From NCBI GenBank assembly GCA_009602725.1, contig WELB01000234.1, positions 88,642-152,641 on the forward strand: a DNA stretch of 64,000 nucleotides, given 5' to 3'. The position numbers and the translations under genes were made by a program. This document shows, piece after piece, positions 51,017 to 62,037 of this stretch; positions within the stretch are counted from its first letter, which is position 1, and each line of letters starts with the position of its first letter. The stretch comes from Spirogloea muscicola. Lineage: Eukaryota > Streptophyta > Zygnematophyceae > Spirogloeales > Spirogloeaceae. The notes below the pieces were generated by a model. The model made no database searches. It was given only the letters and a program-made list of their open reading frames with translations, and was not told the origin of the DNA.

Positions 51017-52506
51017 CTACCAGAGGAGCCTGTACAGGTTCCACACATCGGTCTGGTGCACCACCTCAGCACCCGACCAGCCGGCGGCGCGTGCATACCT
51101 GGCAAGTGTTGAGCGTGTCATGCACGTGCCTGTGGCCGATGAAGGGCTATTTGCCATCGCCTGCGGCAGGCACGCCAGGACGCTGTACCCATAGCACAGC
51201 CGCGCACGGAAATTTGTGGAATCCTCGTCGGGGCCTGCCAGCTGCAGGTTGCTTGGAGGTGCCGTGTCCCGCCACGGGAGCATGGCTTCCAAGGTGTCCT
51301 CGACCTGCATGCGAAATCGTCACCCTTAAGTCGCCTCGTAATCACAGCCATGATTCGACAAACTGGTGATGACCAACAGGAGCTGAACTTCATAGTTATG
51401 GTGGCAAACATTGCACCTTCTCGTCGGCGATGAGAACGGCGCCTCGGCCCTCCTTGAGGAGCTCGCGTGCAGTGCGCAGTACGTCTATGGGGTTGTGGAT
51501 GTCGTGCACGCATTCGAGGAGCGTGACAAGGTCGCAGCAGCCCCGCAAGCCGTCCAGCCGCGTCATGACGTCGTGCGCCAGGCCGCTGTGCACCTCCACG
51601 CGGCCTTCCAGGCCTTCCTGTGCCACCAGCTTTCGCGCCTTGCCCACAGAGAGTGCGTCGGCATCGATTGCGTGGACTTCGGACTTGGGGTAGCCCTTGG
51701 CCATGGCAACGCTCGAGTGCCCGCACCCGCAAGCCACATCTGCGACACACGGCAAAAGCACCATATTTGTCTTGTTTTGCACACCATACGGAGCAGAGGC
51801 ACGTAGTAATTGGGGGGTCAATTGGCAGGATATTCAAACAAACAGTTGAAGCGCAGATGCCCGCTAAGTTAAGACGGTCAAGGAATTACCAGCAATGATG
51901 CCGCCTTCCAGAAGGATCTTGTCGATGTCTGGCAGCATGGGGATCCACTCCTGCGTGAGGTGCTGCGCATACCCCGCCTGGCTGGATGCTGCTATGCCCG
52001 CCACCATGCGCTCACCGTATGCCTCGTATGGGACCCCGCCGCCTGTCCTGCGAGCCTGCAGGTCAGCGCGCAGGCTCAAGGGCGGGCGCACAATTGGCAC
52101 TGGATGTCGGATGTGGGCATGGAGCTCGAGATAAGCCGAGGTGGCGAGGGCCACGACTTACCGGAAGGCGTCCAGCAGCTGGGGGACCATGAGGCCGAAG
52201 TTCGCCAGGAACGTCGGCGTGGCCGTGAAGGAGGCGCACGCGGGGTCCAGGATCGCCCGAGCGAGGCCCGGGACCATGGAGAACTTGCCGAGCCCGAGCT
52301 CGCCGCCTCCATCGCCGCCGCCGTCGTCGGGGCTGTAGCACAGGTACCCCTGCGCGGCGCAGCTGCACAGCAGCTCCCGCAGGTAGCGCTCGCAGAGGCC
52401 TGTGGCGGCGGCGAGCTCCTGCGGCGCGACGGCGCGGCCGGCGTCCCGCATCGCCGCCCAGACGCCGAGCTGGAGGCCCAGCGACAGNGCGCGGTCGTCG
52501 GCGTCC

Positions 52507-52540
<34 letters not shown>

Positions 52541-52562
52541 TGGCGGGGATTGGCGGCGCCAT
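51017..52562 (-). CDS. SAM-dependent methyltransferase with N-terminal winged-helix domain
   Basis: Class I methyltransferase; substrate unknown. Exons 52562-52162, 52047-51890, 51739-51417 and 51304-51017 join in phase. The N-terminal part resembles a dimerisation/winged-helix domain (LSLGLQLGVWAAMRDAGRAV, ELAAATGLCERYLRELLCS). The SAM-binding motif is DVACGCGHSSVAMAKGYP, followed by VHAIDADALSVGKARKL, the motif III region CDLVTLLECVHDIHNP and AVLIADEKV. The C-terminus ends AEVVHQTDVWNLYRLLW-stop, typical of this bacterial-like group. A poly-Gly tract (GGN repeat) follows the first residues. The N at 52488 keeps frame. A GCC repeat occupies 52507-52541. Confidence 0.88.
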
Positions 52563-52799
52563 GAGAGCCGCCTAGCCCACGGCCAGCGCGACAGGCAGCG
52601 ACGAAGAATCCGGCTGCTGTTGTAAAGAGAGCGGCTGTCAAATAAACAGGCCTCCAAAATCTTACGGCAATGGCTGTGAGAGGCCGGCCCAAAGAAATAA
52701 TAGACAATGCCTGAAAGAAGAGAGACAGGCTGAAAGGGCCGGATGACGCAAATAGCAGTCTGCTAGTCTCCAAGACGTCGGCAATTGGGCTCTCAATGA

Positions 52800-53256
52800 C
52801 CTCTAGTCACTAACCGGAGGGCGAAAGAAGATATGGGAAATTTTCCATATCCCATGGATGGATTGGTGAGCCGAGGCCAGACTTGGGAGTGGGATCAGTG
52901 ATGCCCAGAGAGAGGCACAGCTCCTGCTGCTGCCTGCTGCCACAGTCGCCGCCATAGCTCTGCTGCTGCCGCCTACCCGCCACCGCAGCTCGTCGCTGCG
53001 GGCCTCGCCGGCTCTCTTTAAGTGCTATAGCTGCGCCCCATGTGGGGACAACTACTAAGCCGCTGAACCCCAGTAGAGTCTCCGCTTTCTGGCGGTGCCT
53101 CAGGGTAAGACTTCCGCTGCGCTGTGTGTGCGTGTATGCCCTGGGTGCGCGGGCATTCTGTGTAAGGGTTGCCCCTACACCTCCTATGTCTCCACGAGGA
53201 TGCAATAACCCCCTTTTGTGTGTATAGGGGAGGGTTTGTCACATTGGTATCGGAGG
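52800..53256 (+). mobile_element. Possible 5' LTR end and primer-binding site of a Ty3/gypsy-like element
   Basis: A TTTGTCACA boundary is followed at about 53243 by TTGGTATCGGAG, close to the TGGTATCAGAGC primer-binding site (initiator Met tRNA) common in plant LTR elements. A gag-like remnant starts about 0.5 kb downstream. The second LTR and the 5' LTR limit are not visible, so the left boundary is nominal. Confidence 0.4.
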
Positions 53257-53771
53257 TGTCCTTGCATCTGGCTAGCCTCGTATCCTTGTTACGATACGGC
53301 TGACAACGCAAGGTTCCTTCTGATGCTCTGGCAGTGACTAGTCTCTTGTGACTTGAGACCCCGATGTCAAGTGGGCCTCCACCCCGGCGGCAATCGAGAT
53401 CGCCAGGTCAGTAGTTGGCCTGCGTAACCACCTGCGGTCAGCGGATTGCCTGTCTGTATGACAAGAGAGAGAGAGAGAGAAGGCGCGCGGGGCGCAAGGA
53501 GGTGAAAGCGACCGTTGCTGGGCGGCGAAATCTGGCTATGTGCCAGAGGCTGTTCATACTCCAGTCCTGGCCCCTCACTCAGCTGCTGGTGCGGCTTTGC
53601 ATTTTGGGGGTATGACTTGCGAGCTACCATGATTGCTTTGCTTCCTAGGGCTCCAGCTTGCTCAGCAGCATTGTGGTGGTATTGTCTCGGCGGTATGTCA
53701 TATGCCTGCCATTGACTTGATCCCTCAGTGTGTTGGTGTAAAGGCATGGAGTTGCTGACTCGAGTGCACAA

Positions 53772-54440
53772 CCTAGTCCTCCTCCGCCGGCAGTACCACC
53801 GGCTGAGGTCGAGGAGATGGTGAATGAGATGGCGGAGCTCCAAGCGGCCGCCCGGATGGCCTGACATCCGCCAAGGCGCGAAATCTTAAGCGGCTCAGGT
53901 TGCAAGTGAAGGCTGCCATCCCGAGTGGGAATCCGTTGGTGATTTCGTGCTGGGGGCGCTCAGCGAGGAGGTACAAACACTGATTGCCTGTATGTGGTGG
54001 GTTCGGTGTCTCAAGGCTAAAGTGAGCCACTGCGCGAGGCTGGGGCGTGACCAGCCGTGCCAGCCTGCCAAGTATGATGGGCAGGGCAGCCTCGCCGCCT
54101 GGCTCCCTGAGATGAACGCGTGGTTCGTGCTCTGTGAGGCACCTGTAGCATCCCGCGTGGGGATCGCGGCAACGTACCTCACGGGGGATTCCGCTGCAGT
54201 GTGGGAAGCTACGAAGTCGTCCTCCACCCCCAGAGTGTTCAGCACTTGGGACTCCTTCACCCGCTCACTCACCACCCTGTAAAGAGAGTTGCATGCGGAG
54301 CTCAATGCCCGCAAGGAGCTCGACGTTGTTTGCATGCTGGGCAAGATTCCGAGGTGTATGTACGCCGATTTCAGTTGTTGTTGAGAAAATGCGTTAAGAT
54401 GGGCGTCAAAGATCATGTGCAACGCTTCAAGCCTCCGACG
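53772..54440 (+). pseudogene. Ty3/gypsy-like gag remnant, frameshifted
   Basis: Pieces in three frames: EVEEMVNEMAELQAAARM (about 53800-53865), then QPAKYDGQGSLAAWLPEMN, RVGIAATYLTGDSAAVWEA and FSTWDSFTRSLTTL (54055-54282), then after a stop/frame change RELHAELNARKELDVVCMLG and VYVRRFQLLLRKCVKMGVKD. This is the retrotransposon gag pattern (YDG...AAWL, A..L.G.A..W). No zinc knuckle, protease or polymerase follows. Confidence 0.6.
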
Positions 54441-54715
54441 TCACTTGGCAGTATTGTCCCAGTTGGACAGATCAATGTTTAAAGTGAGAGATCCCTGGAC
54501 AAGTTTATTGAGCAGGCTGTCATGAGATATCCTGTCGGTGGCTGATTGACGTCGATCTGATAAGGCATGTGAGGTGGCTGCACACGTGGACATTTGAGGG
54601 ACGTCACCTAGCGGTTTCATGTAAACCAAGTTTAGCAAACAGCACCTCCGACTCAGCTTCGGTCAGGTAAGTAAGCAGATGCCGCCGCGTCGTCGATCTA
54701 CACCGGCAATCGGTC

Positions 54716-54900
54716 TTCATCCTACCATCTCAACCGCTCAACCACAGCGCCGACCTGCCGCTGAGCCGTCGATTTGGCATCAGCGAGCCAACCCCATCTA
54801 CCATCCCAACCGCTCAACAACAACGCGGACCTGCCGCTGAGCCGTCAATATGGCCTCGGTGCGCATCCCCATCCTACCGCTCGAACCGCTCAAAAGGCCT
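54716..54900 (+). repeat. Tandem repeat, about 75-77 bp unit, roughly 2.3 copies
   Basis: Each unit begins CTACCATC(C/T)CAACCGCTCAA, continues GACCTGCCGCTGAGCCGTC and ends CATCCCCAT or CAACCCCAT. The third copy is cut after CCTACCGCTCGAACCGCTC. Confidence 0.7.
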
Positions 54901-55007
54901 CAAAGCGAAGCCGAAAAGCCCTAAGGCCCGCTCTGATGGGGATGACCCACCTTGATGAGCGAAGGCGGGTACCGGCCAGGCTAGCGGCGGGTAAAGGTTG
55001 AAAGGAA

Positions 55008-55072
55008 GGAAGGCGCGCGGTGCGCATGAAATTGAAAGGGAGGCTTATTCAAGCCAATACATTGTTCAAAAA
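55008..55072 (-). repeat. Dispersed repeat B copy, inverted
   Basis: GGCGCGCGGTGCGCATGAAA followed by GGGAGGCTTATTCAAGCC and AATACATTGTTCA; the inverse of the 50392-50455 copy. Confidence 0.65.
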
Positions 55073-55129
55073 GGGTGTTGAAAGGGTGAGGGAATAGCAA
55101 TCTCAGGGCTACAGTGGCCTTGGGATTAA

Positions 55130-55963
55130 AAGTGGAGGGTGAGCCAAATAGGCCAAAGCGACTGCTCCAAAACAATGCCATTCTTTCTGACCGGCATAAG
55201 CGAGCGGAGGGCTAGGACCAAGCAGTTCTACTCGGTCCTGTCTCCTTCCCTGAGCCGATTCTCCGCCGCCCCCGCCGCCGCTGTCGTCGTCGCTCCTGCC
55301 GTCGTCACTGTCTCTGTTACTGCCGGCACCGCCGCCACCGCTGAAAGATCAGCGGGCTTTGAGCGCGTGCTTGGACGTGCCAAGAAGGCACGGGTAGGCG
55401 TGAAGGACCGGATTCTGCCCTGGAGGAGCCTTCTACCGAAGAACTCCGTCCACCGGTACGTAAACCGGCACATTGGCAAATCACCTTGTTCCTGTTCTAT
55501 CAGATACTCCGAGAGTTGCCTCGGAAGGCGTCTCTATTGTGGTGCTTACGTCAGTACCACTTGCATTGGTCGCATTGTGTGCGTCTTAGCATGTTCTAAC
55601 AAAGTCCCGCTAGTCGGGCAACCAGCGATACTGGCACTAAGTCCCGATGTATAAGCGGGCAAACATTGTTACTGGGTGACTGGTACTTGATACCTCCGGT
55701 TATCTGGCACTGAGACGATTGGTTACAGTGTCAGAGACCCCACGTGGTCGTTTATCAGTTGCAGAACTTGTTCATTGTGCTGTACTTGACTGCTTGGTGT
55801 TTGCCACCCATTCGTTTAACTGGACCGAGTAGAACTCTTCGCTGTTTGATATCTGATTTCTTGCCTCAGGGGGTTGTGTGATAGCTTGTGGCATTGATTC
55901 TGGTTTCTACATTGATGTTGTGTCTTGGTTTGGCTAAGACATTCAGGCTGTTCACTATAGTCT
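55130..55963. other. Region upstream of the second gag, possible LTR/leader
   Basis: A Ser/Ala-rich plus-strand frame (55139-55654) is open but matches nothing I know. The stretch may contain the LTR and leader of the gag at 55964, but no duplicate LTR is visible downstream to confirm it. Confidence 0.35.
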
Positions 55964-57181
55964 ATGGACTTAAGAAGCGGTCGAAACACTGAGTCTGTAG
56001 GTGAACCTTCAGACATTGTTGAGCCGCCAGTTGACGCATCAGACACTGCTGCTGCGGTTGATTTGCCTGCAGGAGATTCAGCAGTTATCCCTCGCAGACC
56101 TCGACGCGCCGTCATGTCGAGCGGAAACCGACCTACATACAGAGGTACGCCAGGTGGCGACCCTCTGTCTAAAGTGAAGTTACATTACAATGCAGAGCTC
56201 TGTCAACTAAGATTGCTTGGCAGTGTCATCAGTCGAGACGACAAAATGCTGTTACTGGGGCCATATTTTAGTCATGAGGCAGCAGATGTCTACGAAAGAC
56301 TTAAAGACGATCTCTTGACTAGGACTACGCCAGTCCCAGATAATGCATCAGCTGTAGAACGGGAAAGGGGTCCTCAGTTGCTGGACAATCCGGTCAAGCA
56401 AATGTTTAAGGCTTTAGAGGAACAGTTTCCTGTAAACACAAATCTTTATAAACAGGAATTGCTCAGGTTTAGCCGGCTCCCAAATGAGTCGACCACTTTG
56501 TGCTACTTCCGGTTTGTGAAGCTTATCAAACAGTCAGAAACCCCTATCAGCGAGCAGGAACTAGCATCGCAGTTTCTGAGCGTTATTTCTGGCAAAGATC
56601 TACAACAGATTCAGACCTTATTGCTGGTACGTCGTCAGCAATTAGGCAAGAAAGATTATGATTTAGAGGATGTGTACAAGGTAATGTTGGAGAAAGAAGC
56701 TGACGATTTCGCACTGCACTTTGCAAATGAGCGATTTGCAGGTATTGGAAGTCAGCAGACCAAACACATCAAGGTCGAAGTTGAAGCCTGAAGGTATAAG
56801 AAAGACCACTATAGAGTCATCGTTTTTCAGAACCCTTCTATCCCACAATGTCTGCATTGCGGGAAACGGGGGCACGTCAAGGCAAATTGCAGGACTTTAC
56901 ATCAAACATCGGGTGCTGTGTGCTCGTTCTGCTCTAGACTCGGCCATACAGACTCCCAATGCTGGCAGAAATTTCCTGACATAATGCCTAGCTCTCTAAA
57001 AGAAAAGCATGGAAAAGACGAAGGTTCCAAGCAGGCAACTCAGTCCTCTGATTCTCACTATGCTGAGGTAGATCAGATGTCCAGAGAAATTGCCAGTTTA
57101 ACCAAACAGTTAGAAGCTGCCAAGGCGCAGGCCAAGTCTAAGATAGGTTCGGCTGGCGGCTGCGTTATTATGCTCAGATAA
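55964..57181 (+). pseudogene. Retrotransposon gag with two CCHC zinc knuckles, split by a frame change
   Basis: First frame 55964-56791: a 275-residue gag-like protein (MDLRSGRNTESVGEPSDIVE, VKQMFKALEEQFPVNTNLYK, LLRFSRLPNESTTLCYFRF, DLEDVYKVMLEKEADDFAL). The reading then continues in another frame from about 56793 with two knuckles, CLHCGKRGHVKANC and CSFCSRLGHTDSQC, and a short coiled coil (DQMSREIASLTKQLEAAKAQ) to the stop at 57181. Either a programmed frameshift or decay. No protease or reverse transcriptase follows because the sequence runs into a palindrome. Confidence 0.7.
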
Positions 57182-57417
57182 TCAAGAGTTCGAGGAACTT
57201 GATTACTCAAATGATCGCGAGGATGTGGACTATCACGCTGATCCGCATTCTTCACAGAAACGAGAGGTACAATCCGGACTGTGATCATTTGCCTGCTGCC
57301 ACAGCTATGGTTGAGTCCTCTGAGATTACTCGCAATCCACTTAAGCGAGGGGAGAGTGAAAGCCATCAGACAGCTAGGTCTGGTAATTCGCGCTATCCAG
57401 CTAGCTTCAGACTCAAG
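56772..57417 (+). repeat. Left arm of a large palindrome (gag zinc-knuckle segment)
   Basis: Carries the zinc-knuckle region in plus orientation and ends ...AGCTTCAGACTCAAG. The same sequence, with scattered mismatches, returns inverted at 57540-58190 after a 122-bp spacer. Confidence 0.9.
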
Positions 57418-57539
57418 GAGTCTCTTACAGAAATGGTACCTCAACCAGTAGTTCCTGTGAAGCCAGTGAATGACCCCATGACAAACGATAGTGTTGTGAC
57501 TGCAAAAGTGGTCCTGAATAGGATGTACACTACATTTGT

Positions 57540-58190
57540 CTTGAGTCTGAAGCTAGCTGGATAGCGCGAATTACCAGACCTAGCTGTCTGATGGCTTTCA
57601 CTCTCCCCTCGCTTAAGTGGATTGCCAGTAATCTCAGAGGACTCAACCATAGCTGTGGCAGCAGGCAAATGATCATACTCCGGATTGTACCTGTCTCGTT
57701 TCTGTGAAGAACGCAGATCAGCGTGATAGTCCATATCCTCACCATCATTTCAGTAATCAAGTTCCTCGTACTCTTGATCATCTGAGCATAATAACGCAGC
57801 CGCCAGCCGAACATATCTTAGACTTGGCCTGCGCCTTGGCAGCTTCTAACTGTTTGGTTAAACTGGCAATTTCTCTGGACATCTGATCTACCTCAGCATA
57901 GTGAGACTCACAGGACTGAGTTGCCTGCTTGGAACCTTTGTCTTATCCATACTTTTCTTTTAAAGAGCTAGGCATTTTGTCAGGAAATTTCTGCCAGCAT
58001 TGGGAGTCTGTATGACCGAGTCTAGAGCAGAACGAGCACACAGCACCCGATGTTTGATGTGAAGTCCTGCAATTTGCCTTGACATGCCCCCGTTTCCTGC
58101 AATGCAGACATTGTGGGATAGAAGGGTTCTGAAAAGACGATGACTCTATAGTGGTCTTTCTCATACTTTCAGGCTTAACTTCGACTGGTA
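57540..58190 (-). repeat. Right arm of a large palindrome (inverted gag copy)
   Basis: On the minus strand it encodes the same knuckles (CLHCRKRGHVKANC, CSFCSRLGHTDSQC) and the SSEITGNPLKRGESESHQTA block. A G-to-R change in the first knuckle and other mismatches show it is not an exact mirror. Confidence 0.9.
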
Positions 58191-58934
58191 ATCAGCACCC
58201 CATTCATCACAAGCTCCAGTTATTTGGTTTATTCTATCGTGCTGATATATCTATTCCAACATGTACTTTCATTTCTCGCTTTTTCGTATTCTTTCATAAT
58301 GCGGACGTTGCTCAACCACGTGGATTTTGATGTGTCACCTGAATTCTTTACAAGTCTGCCCTATCGACATTCCAGGCAATCGACACTGTATGGCACGACA
58401 AGGCGCGCCAGTCTCCATGTATTCTACGAGAAAGACCGGCGCGCCTGCTCAATAAACTCTTCCAGGGATGTCACTGCTTCTAAAATGTGATCTTGTCCAA
58501 CTGGGACAATACTGGCACGAGATGTGGGAGACCCGCCTTGCAGCGTTGTACTTAATCTTGGCGTCCATCTTCTTCCATGGATACAAAATGAGATTCGCGT
58601 ACATAGTCCTCAAATTTTTCGCCCCGAAGTTACGGGGACCGTTTGATCCCAAACGGTAGCTACATACATGGTCATGTACCGGCACCGTTGGCACTCCCAA
58701 ACGAAGGGAACGTTACACATGCGCGCCTTACCTTTCATGCGCACCGCGCGCCTTTCTCTCTCTTGCAGGCCCTTAAGGCAGCTGCGACCTATGGCTGCTC
58801 ACTAGGAGATATTGAGCACCCAGTAATCAAATGAGTCGCTGTGTGAAGTAGCGCTTTTCTGGCCCCTTCAAACTTTCTTCAATCTTTTTCCGGGCTGGCC
58901 AACCACAGCCATCACCCTTTACTGGAAGACTCTT
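58191..58934. other. Unassigned stretch with repeat pieces
   Basis: Short open frames on both strands (for example minus 58700-58449) match no family I recognise. At 58722-58770 there is a repeat B piece (GCGCACCGCGCGCC) and at 58883-58925 a hairpin motif, GGGCTGGCCAACCACAGCC. Confidence 0.45.
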
Positions 58935-59580
58935 TCATTACCCTGCTGGCGACGAGTTTGTCACGCTTGCAGTCCACGTCCACGGGGCTTTTGGCCCTCG
59001 CTGGTTAGACTTACTCCGGCAGCTTGCGCGGCGTGCTGTAACCCACCGTCAAGGGCAGCAGAGCGAGCAGCTCGGTCTCAACGCCGTTGGGCGCTTGCTC
59101 GGGTGGACAGAATGCGCCTTGCCATATCCCAGCAGCGCTCCTTGGCATTTGCCATGCACTTGAGCAGCCGCAGGTCAGAGAAGGTAGCAGTCTCTGGGTA
59201 GCGGGTCCCCTGTCTACAGGCAGAGGCTGCAGCCAGAGCGCGACCAGCACGCAGATGAAGCGCGCGTTGCATTGACCGCTGCAGCGATACTGACAGGCTT
59301 TATGCACCTCTTCTGCTTCAACAGCCGCACTTTCTGTTATCAGCAGCCGCATTCTTCTGGAGATGCAAATGTGTTTCCGGCTGAGATGGGCTTGCCAGCT
59401 GCATTTCTGTCGTTCTTGCGATGACGAGTTTCGGCCTGTTTGCAGCATGCTCAGGCTAATGCTTTGCACCAGAAAGCTGGGCGAGCTCTAGTTGGTGGCA
59501 GAACGGCTCCGCATCTGCCATCTAGTATTCAGGCATCGATTAGCGACCTCTGTGGTTTGACCCGTGGTTACTGAGCGGGT
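58935..59580. pseudogene. Retroelement C-terminal fragments in both orientations
   Basis: Plus strand at 58938-59060: PAGDEFVTLAVHVHGAFGPR then WLDLLRQLARRAV. Minus strand at 59295-59160: SLQRSMQRALHLRAGRALAA then TFSDLRLL. Plus strand at 59455-59575: HQKAGRALVGGRT...SISDLCGLTRGY-stop. The block looks like three pieces of copies with an internal inversion. Confidence 0.5.
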
Positions 59581-59659
59581 CAATCTGCTGTAGGTCATGG
59601 AGGTCTTCAGACGTGCTTGCCTTTGTACTTGGCCACTTGGCCTTCGTTTGTTTCAAATA

Positions 59660-59800
59660 CACGAAATCTTTGCTTTCCTGTCTGCAGCCGAGGCTGCAGC
59701 CAGAGCGCGACCAGCACGCAGATGAATCGCGTGTGCCATCGACCGCGGCAGCAGATACTGACAGGCGCATGCATCTCTTGTGCCTCTACAGCAGCTCTTC
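59660..59800 (-). pseudogene. Retroelement C-terminal fragment
   Basis: Minus strand reads PRSMAHAIHLRAGRALAAAS. A hairpin repeat (GGCTGTGAGAGGCCAGCCC) follows at 59881-59899. Confidence 0.45.
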
Positions 59801-60017
59801 TGATATAAGCAGCCGCATTCTGCTAAGTGCTCGCCGTGGCAGCAACATAAATAGGATAAAAGCGCTTCCAAACTGACTGGTGGCTGTGAGAGGCCAGCCC
59901 AAAAGAATGCACGAAGTGTAAAAGGAATAGCGGCAGGGCTGCAGTGCGCTCGGCCGCCAGCCCTGCGCCAGTGCCACAGCCTGCAAGCAAGCACGCACTC
60001 CTCCGCGGCCAGCCTCC

Positions 60018-62037
60018 ATGGCAGAGGCTTGCGGCTGGCCGACTGCGGCGGCCAAGGCGGCGGCGGCGTCCGCGGCGCTGCGCCCATGCTCGCGGCCAGG
60101 CGCAGCCTCCCCCGCCGGCTGGCCTGGCGAAGCACCGGAAGGCCGGGCGATGGTCTTGGCAATGGCGGCGACGGCGGCAGCGCGGGGAAAGGTCATGCTG
60201 GCGCGGCGATCACGGCGCCGAGGGGCCGTGACGACGGAGGCCCATGGAGGCCATGGCCGCGGCTTGCCCCAGCTGCGGCAATCAGCTCAGCCAGGCCCGT
60301 GCCATGTTAGGCAGCGGCCAAGGCCCGTGTGCCCGCAGAATGGGGCCAGCGCTCGCAGCAGCTCGGCCGCTTCTGCAGACGAGGCCACCGAAGCCTCGGT
60401 GGCGGCAGCCGCGGGCTTCGTTCTGGAGGCGGCCGACGTAGCACGCCTGCGCTCGGCCTCGGATCTGTCAGAAGGTGACGGCAGACGCCACACTGACGAT
60501 GGCCATGGCACTCGCCGGCTGGCCACCAGCAGGGGCAGTCGCACGAAGCTGAAGCCCGATGCTGGTGTGGCGCCTCCGCAGAGGAGCTTCTGACCAGCCT
60601 GGTGGTGCCGGTGCGGGCCCTGGCGCTGGCGCCCATCTCCCGCTTCCACGTGGGCGCCGTCGCGCTGGGCGCCAGCGGCCGCGTCTTCGCCGGCGTCAAC
60701 CTCGAGTTCCCGGGCCTGCCGCTGCACCACTCGGTGCACGCTGAGCAGTTCTTGGTCGCCAATGCTGCGCAGCACGGCGAGCGCCAGCTCCGCCTGCTTG
60801 CCGGTACGAGACTGAGTTACTGATTGCCCGACCGACGACCACGGCCGGGGTCTCGTTGGCCATCTTGCAGCTGGGTCTTGGACCGATTCGTCGCCGCAAT
60901 GTCGCGCCTTGTGTTGAGGTGTCAGTGTCGGCGGCGCCCTGCGGCCACTGCCGGCAGTTCCTTCAGGAGCTGCGGAAGGCAGGGGAGCTTCCCATCCTCA
61001 TCGCCGATGGTGGTGCAGCCGAGGTCAGCACGCTCGAGGACCTGCTGCCTCACCGGTGAGACTCAGTCCTTATAACCTTGACGCTTGTGTACTACAATGT
61101 GGGCCTCCTTCCTTTGCACGTCAGCCAGGCAGGTCTTATACTGTCCTTCAATACCAAGCATCCCATAGTCTTGAATGCCTGACTGCAACGTTGTTGTCTG
61201 TCTCTGATTTAGGTTCGGGCCGCACGACCTGCTGGAGGACGACTTTCCGCTGCTGCTGGAGCCACAGAGCCACAGCCTGGAGCTCAGTCTGGCTGGCCCG
61301 GCGCTCGGCGGCAACGGAGGGGCAGCCATGCCTGCTGCCCGTGAGAGGCTGTTGGAGGCCGCGCTGACGGCTGCGAGGTCGGCCTACGCGCCATACAGGT
61401 ACATGCTGCTACGTCTCACTGCCACCTTGCTGCCGGCGCGCCAGCACTCGTGACTGTAGAGTCAGTCTTCCTTGTGATGTTGCGGACACCCTGGAGCCCT
61501 TAAGCCTAACCTCTGTAGCCGAAGCAGAGTGCCAGACTCTCAATATAAGGCCTGGTGTGCAGCGGCTGCCCATCTGGGCTTGCGCTCGTGACCACCGACG
61601 GCGCCATGTTCAGTGGGGCGTACATGGAGTCTGCCGCCTACAATCCGAGCCTCTCCCCCTTGCAGGTCAATAACGGCCTTCCTTTTGGCCCTTGCGCAAC
61701 AATTTACCCTGTTCATTGTCTGAAACCCCATAATGTGACTGGCATATTTTGACCCCAGTCTTGAGCACCTCATATACAACTCTGGAACACCTTCATGTTG
61801 ACATGGCAGATGCCATGCAGGACTTTATATACCTTGCGGCTGTCCTTGCAGGCTGCGCTGGTGGCGTTGGTATCTCAAGGAAGGACCCATTACAGCGATA
61901 TCATAGAGGCAGTCCTGGTAGAAAAGTGCGGTGCCACAGTCGCTCAGGCCGGCTCCGTGCAGCTGGCGCTTGCAAAGATTGCACCGGGGGCCATGCTAAC
62001 CGTGTACCAGACCAACGACAGTGCAAGTGGCACCTGA
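60018..62037 (+). CDS. CDA: Cytidine deaminase, plant-type two-domain
   Basis: Zinc enzyme converting cytidine/deoxycytidine to uridine/deoxyuridine in pyrimidine salvage. Exons: to 60474, 60582-60803, then about 60871 (or 60919)-61055, 61213-61398, 61563-61665 and 61852-62037. The catalytic domain has RFHVGAVALGASGRVFAGVN, the zinc/catalytic HAEQ in PLHHSVHAEQFLVANAA, and the second zinc pair in AAPCGHCRQFLQELR. The C-terminal domain (ARSAYAPYRSGCPSGLALVT, GAYMESAAYNPSLSPLQ, AALVALVSQGRTHYSDIIEA) keeps the fold but lacks the PCxxC pair, as in plant and E. coli dimeric enzymes. Exon 1 reads FVLEAADVARLRSASDLSE; its start is uncertain (60018 is the first ATG; later ATGs also fit). The splice phases between 60803 and 60919 do not match, so one junction or base there is unresolved. 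Confidence 0.93.

Noticed and set aside
53462-53482. GA dinucleotide run as a CRISPR or regulatory array
   Set aside because: A simple (GA)n microsatellite with no spacers. No CRISPR-like array occurs in the window.
59653-60196. Minus-strand Ala-rich frames opposite the cytidine deaminase 5' end
   Set aside because: Low-complexity GC-rich shadow merging into a retroelement fragment. The plus strand has the deaminase exon.
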